From the NCBI GenBank assembly GCA_030867875.1, contig JAOWCC010000064.1, positions 35,486,802 through 35,550,801 on the forward strand: DNA of 64,000 bases. The letters are read 5' to 3'. This DNA comes from Actinernus sp. WN-2022. Taxonomy: Eukaryota > Cnidaria > Anthozoa > Actiniaria > Actinernidae. Shown in pieces: positions 31,226 to 42,989 of this stretch. Both the position numbers and the translations under genes were made by a program. The stretch's first letter is position 1. Each line of letters begins with the position of its first letter. The notes below the pieces were generated by a model, which saw only the letters and a list, made by a program, of their open reading frames with translations, ran no database searches and was not told the DNA's origin.

Positions 31226-31636
31226 AATGTTTCAAAAACCCCTCGCCCTCCCCCCTGCCCCCTCGGGCTTAACATTGATAGGTGCATAATTTAAAATCAA
31301 CACAACTATAAAATAAATACTGTTCACTTCCTAATCTTGTTTTAGGCTGTGTGCTTCTGTTGATCTCCGTACCCTATGATAGTCTGTGCCAATCTATTTT
31401 TGGCTCAGTGGACGTCACGATGCTATTTTAAGATTCGGTTCCAGCTCCTCACGGATTTTCATCGCTCCATCTCGTTTTCAACAAAGAAAGAGGGGCGATG
31501 GATGCGAAGTTTCAAAACTCTGAATTATGGCTCCGAATTATGTGTTGCTCCATAAACTTACTACCCGGACTGGTATGGGACGGATCTAACCTGATCTGAC
31601 TTGAAGACTCGAGAAAATGAACTTTGAATTTAATTA
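31226..31636. other. spacer with half of a MITE
   Basis: 31240-31293 (CCCCTCGGGCTTAACATTGA then TAGGTGCATAAT) matches one terminus of the element at 47280-47559. Nothing else recognised. Confidence 0.4.
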
Positions 31637-31643
31637 ATATAAG

Positions 31644-33036
31644 CACAGGCTTCCCAGACTCGACGTATATTTCCCGCTTATTAGTCTGTTGGGTTACCTG
31701 TGGTTTATCGATTAATTTCATAACGATCTCAGAAGAGTTTAAATAATTGCTTCGTGTGAATTTTCTTTTCCGATTCCTGCGAAATGAATCTTCAATAATA
31801 AAAGATTGATACTTAATGAAGTTTTTTTTTTTTTTTTTTGGCGATTTGGGGCCTTCTAAAGCAGTTTATTAGGATTCGAAATTTTGACCGTTGGCCGAGG
31901 CTCTAAGAAAGTTAACAAGATAGGCAAGTCGACCTCGCCAAAGCACACACTTACCTCAAAGATCACCCAAAAATCGGCACTTTTCTTCCTCGCTCGCTAT
32001 TCAGCTTTCGGCACAGGAGGGAATAGTTATCAAGCAACATCTGACCAGAGATTTAGGAAAATCCATCAAATTTATCATAGCCAAACGGCCTCCTCGAGAC
32101 CCAAAAAGCGCGACCTTGCAATGATCTGTAAGAACCAGAATGACCAAAGCGGTCCAAAATTTTCCCGACCCTACCCAAAACGATGCAAATCGCCTTTTTT
32201 CATGGGGGACCCTCAAGCGTGAAATTATACTTCCTCTCGAGGAACGGAAACAAATATATCGCCAATCAGAGAGACCATTACTAGGCCTTTTAACGAAACT
32301 GGCGGTTACAGACTAATTTTGAATTTGGAACTCGCGAAAATTTCTCACGTGGAACTGTCATAACACTCGGTGAAGACCCCAGCCAACTGTCTTGGTCCTC
32401 TGATTGGCGAGTTCCAAATTCAAAATTAGTCTAAAACCGCCAGTTTCGTATAATTTCTCGCTTGGGGGTCCCCCCCATGAAGAAAGGCGATTTGCATCGT
32501 TTTGGATAGGCTCGGGAAAATTTTGGACCGCTTTGGTCATTCTGGTTCTTACAGATCATTGGAAGGTCGCGCTTTTTGGGTCTCGAGGAGGCCGTTTGGC
32601 GATGATAAATTTGATGGATTTTCCTAAATCTCTGGTCAGATGTTGCTTGATAACTATTCCCTCCTGTGCCGAAAGCTGAATAGCGAGCGAGGAAGAAAAG
32701 TGCCGATTTTTGGGTGATCTTTGAGGTAAGTGTGTGCTTTGGCGAGGTCGACTTGCCTACCTTGTTAACTTTCTTAGAGCCTCGGCCAACGGTCAAAATT
32801 CCGAATCCTAATAAACTGCTTTAGAAGGCCCCAAATCGCCAAAAAACCACTCACACAACTTCATTAAGTATCAATCTTTTAATATTGAAGATTCATTTCG
32901 TAGGAATCGGAAAAGAAAATTCACACGAAGCAATTATTTAAACTCTTCTGAGATCGTTATGAAACTAATCGATAAACCACAGGTAACCCAACAGACTAAT
33001 AAGCGGGAAATATACGTCGAGTCTGGGAAGCCTGTG
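31644..33036. mobile_element. 1.4-kb foldback element with ~640-bp arms and 7-bp target duplication
   Basis: Left terminus CACAGGCTTCCCAGACTCG (31644) and right terminus CGAGTCTGGGAAGCCTGTG (to 33036) are inverted. The arms (about 31644-32335 and 32400-33036) are nearly identical throughout, differing by a few substitutions and the length of a T run. ATATAAG flanks the element at 31637-31643 and 33037-33043. The centre holds a further inverted segment (AATTTTGAATTTGGAACTCG). The same frame (TVGRGSKKVNK..., about 110 codons) is open in both arms but is most simply a by-product of the mirror arms. Confidence 0.9.
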
Positions 33037-33043
33037 ATATAAG

Positions 33044-33895
33044 CTACGGAGTGTAATTTGAAAACCCGTTAAAAATATTGCCGTTTTGATTTGACTGAGA
33101 AACTGTAGGCTGTATTAAGCCAGACCCGTAAGAAATTCGGATGTGACCTGGAAGCCGTGAAAAGAAACTAGAGTGACCTGAATTTCGTGAAACTATCAAA
33201 GGAAATGAAGCCGTCCGGGGAAGCCGTATCCCATTCAGTTTGTAGCCGGATCGGCGAGCATGGAAAGTCTTCCAAAAAAATTGAATAAATAAACAATCCC
33301 GTATCGTTGTTATTGAAACTTCGCTTACCTTATAAATACTTGTTCCCTGTAGTTCATATTGATGTATAGCTAGATAACATACCTAGAGAACTGACCGGAT
33401 TATTTGCTCTTTCATCAGGCTAATAATTGTAGAAACGTTCAGTTTATAGCAAGCAAGCACGCATCGACTTTTGACCACAATTTTGCGAAATTATAAATCC
33501 AGTTAATCTGAAACACTGACTGACTGAGTTTGGAATTATCGTAAACAGACGCTTACAATTCGCTAAAGAAATTAGAAATAGAACCTATAATATCGTAAAT
33601 ACTCGGACATGCTTTTGCAACACCGTAATCAATATGAATCTGTAGAGTAACTGTCGTGAAAGTAGAAAATTGTGAATGCTTTGATTACTGAGTAAAATAC
33701 TGAATTCGCCGCCCGCCGGGCCATTCGGACACGTGACACCCACAACCAATCGGATAGAGTGGTAAAAATAGTCCAACTAATTTATGCAAGCTAAAAATAA
33801 ATCGGCGCAGACTATCATGGGAAGAGAGGTTAGTATGGGGGATCGGTTCTCTTAGGTGATGGTCTGAACTGTTTTGTCAAAAACGGTAAACAAGA
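33044..33895. other. no gene recognised
   Basis: Non-repetitive to the eye, with short frames only. Confidence 0.4.
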
Positions 33896-33897
33896 AT

Positions 33898-34151
33898 ATG
33901 AATTCACTCTTTTCACCTGCTGGCCATCTTGGATTCAAAGCGAGGCAATCCTTTGTTTTTGCCAGATCATGAACCTAGTAGTGAGGGCAGAGGGGCACAA
34001 CTCACAAGGTCCGACAGACGTAGGAAGGATTGACAGATTGAGAGCTCTTTCTTGATTCTATGGGTAGTCAAAACGAGGTTAACCTGGCAAAAAAAACAAA
34101 GGATTTCCTCGATTTGAATCCAAGATGGCCACCGGGTGAAAAGAGTGAATT
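33898..34151. mobile_element. MITE with ~65-bp inverted arms
   Basis: GAATTCACTCTTTTCACC, CCATCTTGGATTCAAA and AATCCTTTGTTTT on the left recur inverted at 34085-34151. It abuts the next element, whose terminus starts at 34152. Confidence 0.75.
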
Positions 34152-34633
34152 GACAAGGGCACCCAACGAAGTTTCGGTTAAAAAGCTGTTCGGGAGAGTA
34201 AGTTAGCCTAAAACTTTCGGATTTGAAAAAAATTGTCCCTAGAATTGTTTTTCTGAAATTCTGGCTAGAAAATTTGTTTTCAATCCCTAGAAAATTATAG
34301 AAGAAAAGAGAGACTAAAAGGTTTCCCCTAAAATATTCGTACGTCCCAATTCGTCTGATCAATAGAGTCAGAACAGGACTGAAAAAAAGAATCCCTAAAA
34401 AATTCGTACCTCCACAAAACTTTGCAACATGAAGTTACTTGACCAACAAATTCGTAGGCCGGGAATATTTTGCCATAGTATTTTCGGTTGACGCGATTTC
34501 CACCTAGAAAATCCGAACAGCTAATAGCTTTCTAGAATACGTCAAAAGACATAGTAGGTGCCTTAAAATGGCTAGATGAGCTGCAGACAACTGGTTTCAA
34601 ACGAATTTCAAAAAGTACTCGTGGGTGCCCTTG
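34152..34633. mobile_element. repeat element with GACAAGGGCACCCAACGA terminus
   Basis: Inverted ends at 34152-34169 and about 34619-34633; body shared with 16315-17052. CTAGAAAATT motifs recur. Open frames here are not conserved between the two copies. Confidence 0.7.
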
Positions 34634-34784
34634 AATTGAGGGACATAGTACATGTATGAATCTTTAATCAGATACTCCTAAGTCAGAATACACTATACTA
34701 GGAGGTTATATGAATGTTCCTGGTGGGTCATAAAGTGTACTGATCAATTCTAGAAATATCACTGACATACATAATCTTTTACAT

Positions 34785-35465
34785 ACATACATACATAATC
34801 TTTATTTATACACGGAAAGTCTCATTCACATATGTGCTCTTCCAGAGAGCCGTGTTCTAACCTAAGCTATTTAAAAAATGCTTGTTAATAAATAAATAAA
34901 ATTATAATTATACTAGTTGAGTAATAATTATATATATATACAAAGTCATGAAACTATTCCACTAACATACTAAAGTTATATTGTTCATTTAATTAATCTA
35001 AAATTAATGGCTATTATTAATGTAATTTAAAAAAGTTGTTCTGATTGAGCTTGTTGAGCTCCGATTGAAAGGGAGTTCCAGAGGACTGCCCCTCTGTAAG
35101 AGAAACTCTTTTTGAGTGCTTCTGAGTTAGGTCTTGGGATAAATAGGTTCTGGTTGGAGCAACGAAGATTGTATCTGTGAACATCATTCGTTTTAGTGAA
35201 GAGATTTCCTAGATATTCCGGTGCCATTTTGTTTATTGAAATAAACATCGTTGTGGCTAGATGATTTTGTCTTCTTTGCTCCAATGTATCCCAACTTAAA
35301 TTATCTAAATTTGTACAGACCTTACGTCATAACCGGTACTAGTAACAATTCGAGCAGCCCTGTTCTGAAATGTTTGTAGTCTATCAGAAAGAACTTTCCC
35401 AAAACACCCCCAGACAGGGCTACAATAGTCTAAGTGAGGCAAGACGAGAGAATTATAGAGTGTGA
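34785..35465 (-). pseudogene. LINE 3' fragment (minus strand)
   Basis: From 35465 downward: TLYNSLVLPHLDYCSPVWG, then LSDRLQTFQNRAARIVTST, then after a stop and frameshift RRQNHLATTMFISINKMAPEY and IPRPNSEALKKSFSYRGAVL. This is the reverse-transcriptase thumb/C-terminal region of an L2/CR1-like element. The 3' end has AATAAAGATTATG and an (ATGT)n tail at 34785-34800. 5'-truncated. Confidence 0.75.
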
Positions 35466-35496
35466 TTAAGGTATCATACGCAACAACACGGCCGCG

Positions 35497-35688
35497 ATGG
35501 AGATTAATTCAGTTAAGTCGAAACTCAGTACAGACAAATCGCTTGCTAAAACTTGTGGACTTTTTCCTACCCTTGATGCCAGAGGTTATACTACCCCCTC
35601 TACGCGAAGCGGCGAGGAGCGAGGTAGAACCCCTGGGCGCCCCAAGCATGCCTTTGTGTCCGCCGATTCAATCAGAGATAGTTAACGT
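35497..35688 (+). other. small open frame of unknown origin
   Basis: 63 codons beginning MEINSVKSKLSTDKSLAKTC, with balanced composition in an AT-rich area and preceded by GCGGCCGCG-like sequence. It abuts the 5' truncation point of the LINE fragment. Could be an exon of a mobile element or chance. An overlapping second frame is also open. Confidence 0.2.
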
Positions 35689-36009
35689 TTTCAGAATTTG
35701 ACCCTGGCCCTCTGATTGGCCTAGAGCAAATTCATTTCTAACGAGTGCTGCGATTGTATCACAGCCGTAGCAGATTGTGAAACCGGTTTCAATTGTTTAC
35801 GTGTTCCGAATCGCTGAAATCCGTCGCTGGAGTTCGCACGAGTTCCATAAATCACGTCAGACTAGTGACTAAAAGGTAATTAAACCAGCTGACCTAGTTC
35901 TGTGTTGTGCTGCGATCCTTGAGAGAGGAAAGAAGTTTCGGTTCTATGAAAAAGCTGGCTTTTCATAAACCGCCGACGTGGTCAAAACCGGTTTAGTCAA
36001 AAGCACATT

Positions 36010-36620
36010 TCACTGGTTTCTCAGGTGTCAATCAAAAGGGAATAGTCTGGCATGGAAGTCCAAAACAGTAGTCTCAGGTCTAGGTGCAATAAAAAGGATA
36101 AGGCCGGCTTTCGTGTCCCAAGACACATTGATAAAAATATATAATTCAATTGTCCAGACACATATGGATTATTGTTGTGAAGTCTGGGACTCACTTGGGA
36201 AGGTCTTATCCAACAAATTACAAAAGTTTGAAAACAGGGCTGCAAGACTAATTCTTAGTACTGATCATAATACCAGCTCTGTCCTAGTCCTGGTATTGCT
36301 GAATTGGAGGAAAACTAGATGAAAGGAGAGCTGAGCGCAAAGCAATCATTATGTACAAAGTTCAGCATAATAATGCACCAGCGAGTCTGACATAATTATT
36401 TGAAACAGTTAGGAACTCTACCAATTATAATCAGTAAGAGGAGCAAGCACAATGTTTTTTTATTCCTCGACCTAATACTGAATCTTTAAAAAAAACGTTT
36501 CAGTTATAATGGTGCTAAAGCGTGGAACAATTTACCAGAAAACCTACGTCAAATCAAGTCCCTTGTCTCCTTTAAAAATCAGATTAAGGCTATCACTCTT
36601 CTTAATGACGCGTAGTTAAT
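36010..36620 (+). pseudogene. LINE 3' fragment (plus strand)
   Basis: VVSGLGAIKRIRPAFVSQDT, IYNSIVQTHMDYCCEVWDS and KLQKFENRAARLILSTDHNT are typical of the C-terminal half of L2/CR1-like polyproteins. Then, with frameshifts and stops, KAIIMYKVQHNNAPASLT, FIPRPNTESLKK and AKAWNNLPENLRQIKSLVSF, ending at TAG about 36615. 5'-truncated and broken. Confidence 0.75.
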
Positions 36621-37148
36621 TAATTATATCAATTAGCATCTATTAATTATACAAAATATATTAGTTATCTATACCAGCTACGTATTTAAGCACTTTGATC
36701 AAATATGGACAATTTTAATTTCAATTGTAGTTTTATTGGAATAGTTTTAATACTGACTTTAAAGTAAGTTAATTAGCTTTTTCTTTTCTTTCCATTTATA
36801 ATTATATTGTAAGGTTAAAACACGGCTTCTATGAAAATCCGTTTAATGACTGTTAGAATAATTTCCGTGTATAAATAAAGTATTGATTGAAGTGAGATTC
36901 GTACTTGGAGGTGTTGTCCCATTTCAGATCTTTCGGGGAAAATAGTCTTTGTCCGAAGTATGTCCATATCAATAATGTCAGGGGCGTTAAGGTGTTTTAT
37001 TATAATTATGGCAAGAGCTACTTCCGGTAAAAGCGCGTGTTCTGATTGGCTGTTTAGCGGTCGAGATTTCCCCGTAATGCCCACGGGCATTATGGGATAT
37101 GTTAATGCAGGCAAACTTTGATAGCCCTAAAAACAGCTGAACTGTCAT
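36621..37148. other. no gene recognised
   Basis: AT-rich sequence following the LINE end, then a GC-richer patch with TGATTGGCTGTTTAGCGG and a CCACGGGCATTATGGG motif. No repeat boundary established. Confidence 0.35.
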
Positions 37149-37713
37149 AATTACTCGGGCCAGGCCTTTGGCCGGCACGAGTCAGAAATCGCATTTTTAT
37201 TTTTTGTGTCGAGGTATTTCGCCGTCAACCAATCAGAAAACACTGTGCACGTGAACATGGCAAACTTTGTGGAGTGGGGGACTGGACACTGATAGACTTC
37301 GCAAACACGAAGAGTTTGAATGCCATCGGTAGCTACTATTTTGCTAAAACCAAAAGTTTCTTCGACGGAAATGCTAAGATGTTGAGTTTTTCTATATAGG
37401 ACTGACAAAAGTTTTACGGACTTTCGAGAGAAATTTCGTACATTTTACGACAGGATAACTGGCGCTCCTGAACGCACGTGGACCATGGTAATAATCTACA
37501 TACGTAACTGTAAGTAAACAAATGATATAAAATTCATCAGCTTAATTGTAGTAGTGTCGTGTTTATTCGTACCTTTTAAAAGTAATGGCTTAAAATATAT
37601 TGTAAATGGCCCATTTTTTTCAGTTCGGATCATGTGTACGATCTAAGCTACTGTAGTTACGACTCCATCGTCAAATGGTTAAGTAAACTTGACATCATCC
37701 CTCGCTCCATAGT

Positions 37714-37982
37714 TAATAGAGTGGAATGGTTAGGAAACCCGGCAAACTTCAAAAGGGCTAACAAAGGCGCTGCGATTTAGGTTGGAAGGGGGTAAGACAA
37801 AAGATTGTGCACGATCATAGTTCATTAGCGTTCCCTGAACGACTGAACTCACACGTTTCTATTGGCTGATTGACTAACATGTTGGAATTTCTATTGTGTT
37901 TTGTGCACGGTAGTGGTCGAAAAAAGCTAACAAAACCTATAACAAAGAAGGTCCCTGAGTTTCCTAACCATTCCACTCTATT
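37714..37982. mobile_element. MITE (ATAGAGTGGAATGGTTAGG)
   Basis: The left AATAGAGTGGAATGGTTAGG at 37714 and right CCTAACCATTCCACTCTATT at about 37982 are inverted repeats. No ORF. Confidence 0.8.
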
Positions 37983-38329
37983 CACTATGCTCGCTCATAT
38001 CAGTTCTTTGATCTGAACTCCTCTCGGTAAGCGTCAGGAGTACTATTTATTATTGATATGAGCATCTTCTTGTTTAAATGGCATCAAATATAGCAGTAAA
38101 TAGCCCGATTCCTGTTGTTGTAGGGCATGGCCAGCGTCGGTATTTTCACTCGGTCACTTCATGACATTATAAGTAAGAATTCGGGAAAGCCGACCCCAGT
38201 GACAAAAAAAAACGAGTGGAAATTACGTTTCGTTATAAATTTCAGCCTCCTGCAAGATGTAGAAAATGAACACTAGCCCTAATATTTGAAAAGTCACCAC
38301 TCTACTCAAAAATAAAACTGAATGCAGAT

Positions 38330-38645
38330 CTAGATAGATAAGTGACTTTATTAAAGAGTCAATGTATTTAGCTTTGCAGCTAACTGGGGACACTAGTCCT
38401 ACAGTTTTACGTCCTTATCCGAGAAGACGTGAAGGTCTAACCGTTTACTGTATTATGTAAAGGCAGCACCTTCTACTCAGTTATTTTAAGACCCCGAGTG
38501 TTGGTCCGGCCGGGGTTTGAACCCACGACCTCCCGCTCGACAGACCGGCACTTAACCACTGAGCTAACCGGGAGGGACTGGAGCTTAACCACTGAGCTAA
38601 CCGGGAGGGACTGGAGCTTAACCACTGAGCTAACCGGGAGCCCGC
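38330..38645 (-). mobile_element. tRNA-derived SINE with triplicated A-box segment and LINE-like tail
   Basis: On the minus strand, CTCCCGGTTAGCTCAGTGG (A box) starts the head and GTGGGTTCAAACCCCGGCC (B box) lies at about 38530-38510. The A-box segment is present three times as exact 33-bp units (about 38554-38645). The body leads to a tail GTCCCCAGTTAGCTGC...AATAAAGTCACTT with TCTA repeats at 38330-38345. The tail closely resembles the LINE 3' end at 56123-56180. Pol III transcription and mobilisation by that LINE are inferred. Confidence 0.8.
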
Positions 38646-38651
38646 GGGTTC

Positions 38652-39698
38652 AATAGATGACTTTATTTCACATTTAGAATGACACAATGCCTAAATATTC
38701 ACAAGGGATATAGCTATTATTAGCTAAAGGAAAAGTTACATGTATGCTACAATATAATAGCACCTGTGCTTTGACAGTGAAGTTAGAAATAATATTATCA
38801 GTCCATTGATCCTACTGAAAAGCATTGATTTCTAAGAATGTTGAAAAGTATGGGTTGGTAAACCCTGCTAAAAAGAATTGTTTTCTAAAATACAAAAGAA
38901 AACTCAATTAATATTTGTAATATTTTTGAGCAAGTTAGTTCAGAGAGAGTGTTATGTGAAGTTGATATATTATAATTACTGGGAGCAGTTGTGATAGGCC
39001 TTTTGCAGGAAACAGTCGTGTGCTGGTATAATACTTTGTGAACGAATGAATTGAGCTTGTGGGAAAGACGTTGCCATGGATGCTGGATGGCAAGCTATCT
39101 TTAAAAACGCTGTGTTACAAAAATCGACAATCGATTGGAGGTGGAAAAGTAAGAGTTTCATACCGAGAACCGAAGGTTCGAGGTATGAAAGTGATTTATA
39201 TCACATTTGGCGAGGTTTTCTCAAATAGAAGGAGGTTTAAAACTGAGTTATAAACCTCCCTGCAACAGTTATAAACCTCAGATTTGTTATTTAATTAGTC
39301 TACTGTTCAACGGGTTTATACCAGAGTTTCACCCCTATGAAGAACAAAGAAAACCGTGTCAAGTGTGATATAATAGCATTTACAAACAGGTTTTGCTAAA
39401 AACACTACCGATCCCGTACAAGTGCCTTTAAATATATTAATTAAGATTTGTTTGCCATCTAGTACAACCATGTGATTGCATTCCTACGAAAGGCAATTCC
39501 AGTATATGTAAATGAGCATGAATAGTGAATCAATGGGCTGTTATCACAGTTCGGCCATCTTGGATAAAACAATAGTTTTGGCCCCGGTAGCCTCGCACTG
39601 GTTGGTTTCAGAACGAGTTTACCGGACGAAAACAAAGGTTTTTATTCTCCTGGGACTCAACATCGCCGCCGTGCGATAATTAAGAAATAGAAAACATT
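38652..39698. other. decayed repeat sequence, no gene
   Basis: 38652-38720 matches 41996-42060 (ATAGATGACTTTATTTCACA). Repeated GAGGTTTATAAC-like motifs near 39230-39290. No coding region recognised. Confidence 0.35.
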
Positions 39699-39700
39699 TC

Positions 39701-40152
39701 CCGTGTTTCTATAGAGTTTTAGTATAAACCAACTAGTGGACTATTACGAATCCTGCATTCTGATTGGCTACGCTACTATAGGTCTATTTGTGATAGCCCA
39801 TGGTGAAGAAAACCCGCACGCATTTTCACGAAACAATTCAATGTTTTCAACTTCAATTTGTTTCTTTCTATTATTTTCTACTGTCCGACTAGTTAGTTTA
39901 TACTAAAACAATTAGACCTCTCGCCCTCATGGGCTACGAGTTAAATAGCCCATTCGGCTGCGCCTCATGGGCTATTGACTCGTAGCCCATTCGGGCTGCC
40001 GGTCTAATTGTTAAATAGAAACACGAGTGGGAGTTTGAGAGAACGAGAAATGGCAATGGGAACACGAGCACGAAGGGCGAGTGTTTCCACAGCTATTTCG
40101 AGTTCTTCCAAACTTCCACAAGTGTTACTATAACTCTATAGAAACAAGGGGA
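39701..40152. mobile_element. MITE-like element (GTTTCTATAGAGTT ends)
   Basis: The left GTGTTTCTATAGAGTTTTAG and right CTATAACTCTATAGAAACAA are inverted. Contains GATTGGCTACGCTACTATAG and TAGCCCAT repeats near 39930-40000. Related to 13084-13493. Confidence 0.7.
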
Positions 40153-42334
40153 AATGTTTTATTTCCTTTATAAAATAACCCACAGAAAATAAGTACAACA
40201 AAGGAAAATCGCGCGTTTATTGTGATCATCAAAACATAAATTCTCCTAACTCGTGCAGTCGTACGTCATGAACTTATCACATGACTAAATCAGTCAGTTT
40301 TGTCAATCCAATTCAGTGAGTTTGAAAACCGCCTAGCTACGAAAAACCTTTTAATTGGAGCCCAAAATTACACAGAATGATGAAGAAAAAGAAGCTCTAT
40401 GGACTAATGCTAAAATTGGATTGACAATACACGGAAGCACGTAATGTTCAAAAGTTCATTTTGCCTCATGGACTTCACGGCGTGGATCGATCAAGCGGGC
40501 GCCGGTTTTCGTACCAAACAAGACATTTATAGTTTTTTTCCTTTATTTTTTGTGTCGAGATTTTGCGCCGTCAACCAATCAGATTGCGCCTTCTTTGGAT
40601 TTTTTTTTTACCACCGTACCAATCAGATTGCACTGTGCTGGTCACGTGGACAGTGGACAAAATGTTCATGTTTTTCAAGATGGCGGCGAGTGGGAGTTTT
40701 GACTTAGCAAAACCTTTAATATCAGCTGTTTTTTGTGTAAACCAAAGGTTCCTTCAAGTGCAATACCAATATTGTTGCCTTTTCTAAAGCTGAGAGGTGT
40801 TTCACGGGCTTTGGACGGAAATTTAGCACATATTATGCGACATGCTTTAAGATAGCGGACTGTCTGTGTCACGTCTCACGAGTGTCTGCGATCAACACTG
40901 ACTCTATATAAAGACAACAGCTTGTAAATGTAAGTAGCCGCTAATCTGAACATGATAACCTTTATACTAATTGACTGTCGTTGTGTTGTTATTTATTGTT
41001 ATTAACCTCTCGAAAGTGTAGTAGAAATGACCCGATTTCTCAGTTCTCTGACTGACGGGCCTTTTAAAAGAATTACAGTCGTTTCGCCCCCCATGCACAT
41101 GTATTTAAATGTTTATAAATTCGGGAACGAAAATCCAGCATGCAGTGAGTGAGTATAAACTGAGTAAGTAATACGAAATGAAGATTTTTTCAAACGAACG
41201 ATAAATGACTCTGATGTGGAAATCGCATATTTATCTGTGGCGTGTTATTGACACTGGTTTTATTTTGTTCTATTTCCCGGGTCTATTTACATCTGGCCGT
41301 ACCTCTTTGTATTTGATTATTATCTCTTGGTTTAGGCATTCTACAGTGTATTTAATGTGTTTTTTTTAGAACTGACATAATAATATTATGTATAGAGTAG
41401 TGTATTTATCATTATTGCAAGTTTATAACATAACATAACTAAATTTGGTCCAGAACTGAGAGTATACTTACATGCAAGTGGCACTCTTTCTTTCCCTTCC
41501 CCTTTCTTGGTACCATTATATATCCATGCAAGCTAGATCTTCTTTCAGTGTTTTCCATCTGAGGTGGTCCTGGCTTAAGATAACCCTGAGGTTACCTTAA
41601 GGACCTACCTTCTCATCATTGTATTTCTTATTATGCCTTATTACTCGTAAACATTTCCACCATCTTATGAGAAAATAAATGTAATTGTTGTTGTTGTTCC
41701 TCAGTTCTTGACGTCAGCATCGTCACTTTCACTCGGTCATGATCAGGAGTACGAGTACTTTTACAAATTATTTGGGAATGAAAATTAATCTTGCTGCGAC
41801 CCCAATGATATAAAAAGAGTGGACATTGCATGTTTATTTGTGGCCTGCCATTATAAGTTTCAGTCTCCTTCAAGATGTAGAAAATGAGCACTAGCACAGT
41901 CTGTAGTTTATGACCTCAATCGAAAATATTGTATTGAGAATTTAGCCTGAATGTCGGCCGTCTCCACTGGTTTGTTAATAATTGAGAATTACAAATAGAT
42001 GACTTTATTTCACATGTAGAATGACATTACCTAACTATTCACAATGAATAGCAACATAATATTATGAAGAATTTGTTGTTCTGCACCTGATATAATTACA
42101 ATGCATCAAATTTTAGTGACTCAATATCGTGCAGACTACTCAAATAACCATTGCACTTCAATCAACAACACCCATACCAAGTTGTTTTTGTAATTCTAAC
42201 GACCCTCAAGGAACAATAATATTGAAAAGAAAGTAATATTAAACTACAGAATTGAGGGAAATTGTGGCTGAAATGTACATGCACAGCATGTATGTATGTG
42301 TGTTGTGTGTGTATTATGGCTCTATCATTTCCAA

Positions 42335-42410
42335 CCCCTCCCCCCCCCCCCCCCCCCCCCCCCCCCCCAGGCATACACTAACCTAACCTCCCCTCTCCCC
42401 CCCCCCAGAA
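42335..42410. repeat. poly-C tract
   Basis: Runs of C up to about 29 bases, interrupted once. Likely to have length errors; the glycine-rich minus-strand frame across it is spurious. Confidence 0.9.
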
Positions 42411-42989
42411 TACGTGGGGCATTATTTGCACATTGACATTTGACAGACAAGAGCATCAGTAGAGAACCAATTCTCTGGCTACTCTAGCACAAACCATGTT
42501 GACACAAAATTATGCTAGAACTCCATGCAGTACATACTATAGATGGCCCGAGTTAAGGCCACTCAGGGCCTCTTGTTTCACTCTAAATAGTAAATTACAT
42601 TCATTTTGATAAAATATGATAGAAAGAGTAGGGAAGTTCTGAAAAGAACCACAGGGCTATCGAGTCAGAACTACCACTTTGGGGTCAGATAATATTATTT
42701 ATGTTTTCAAGCAAATGAGATAAACAAAGAGGAATAACTAAGGCAATGATCAGTACATAGTTCTGTAAAATTTTCATATAAAGGAGGGGGATGATTTACA
42801 GTTCATTTAGTTGCGGTAATACTTTGAGCTAATAGGAAAATGATAATTTATAAATATAGAGATGTGATTTATATAAATAATAAGGACACAAGTCTAATTA
42901 ATTTTCGTTTGTGTCATTATATTTATCAATATAGAGGGACAAAACTTTTTTTTTAGATAAATGCTTTTTTCTATTGATTTGGTTTCTTG

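Larger units (their letters stand above)
37151..42577 (+). mobile_element. hairpin-ended family, composite copy v (two related units plus insertions)
   Basis: The left end is the family hairpin ACTCG-GGCCAGGCCTTTGGCC-GGCACGAGT (37151-37181) and the right end is GGCCCGAGTTAAGGCC then CAGGGCCTCTTGTTT (42544-42577). Two internal units resemble each other: 37195-38330 with 38655-38720, and 40530-42060. They share TTTTTTGTGTCGAG, GCCGTCAACCAATCAGA, TTTCACTCGGTCA and CAAGATGTAGAAAATGA. Each has an ATGGC start after the leader (37257, 40679). A SINE and two MITEs are embedded. Confidence 0.55.

Noticed and set aside
31884..32796. Pair of frames of about 110-120 codons in opposite orientation with the same peptide
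   Set aside because: They are mirror images from the two arms of the foldback element; no domain and no start context beyond chance.
38481..38687. Repeating RLAQWLSSSPS peptide frame
   Set aside because: It is the tandem A-box segment of a SINE read as protein.
42162..42374. Glycine-rich frame
   Set aside because: It reads through a poly-C tract.
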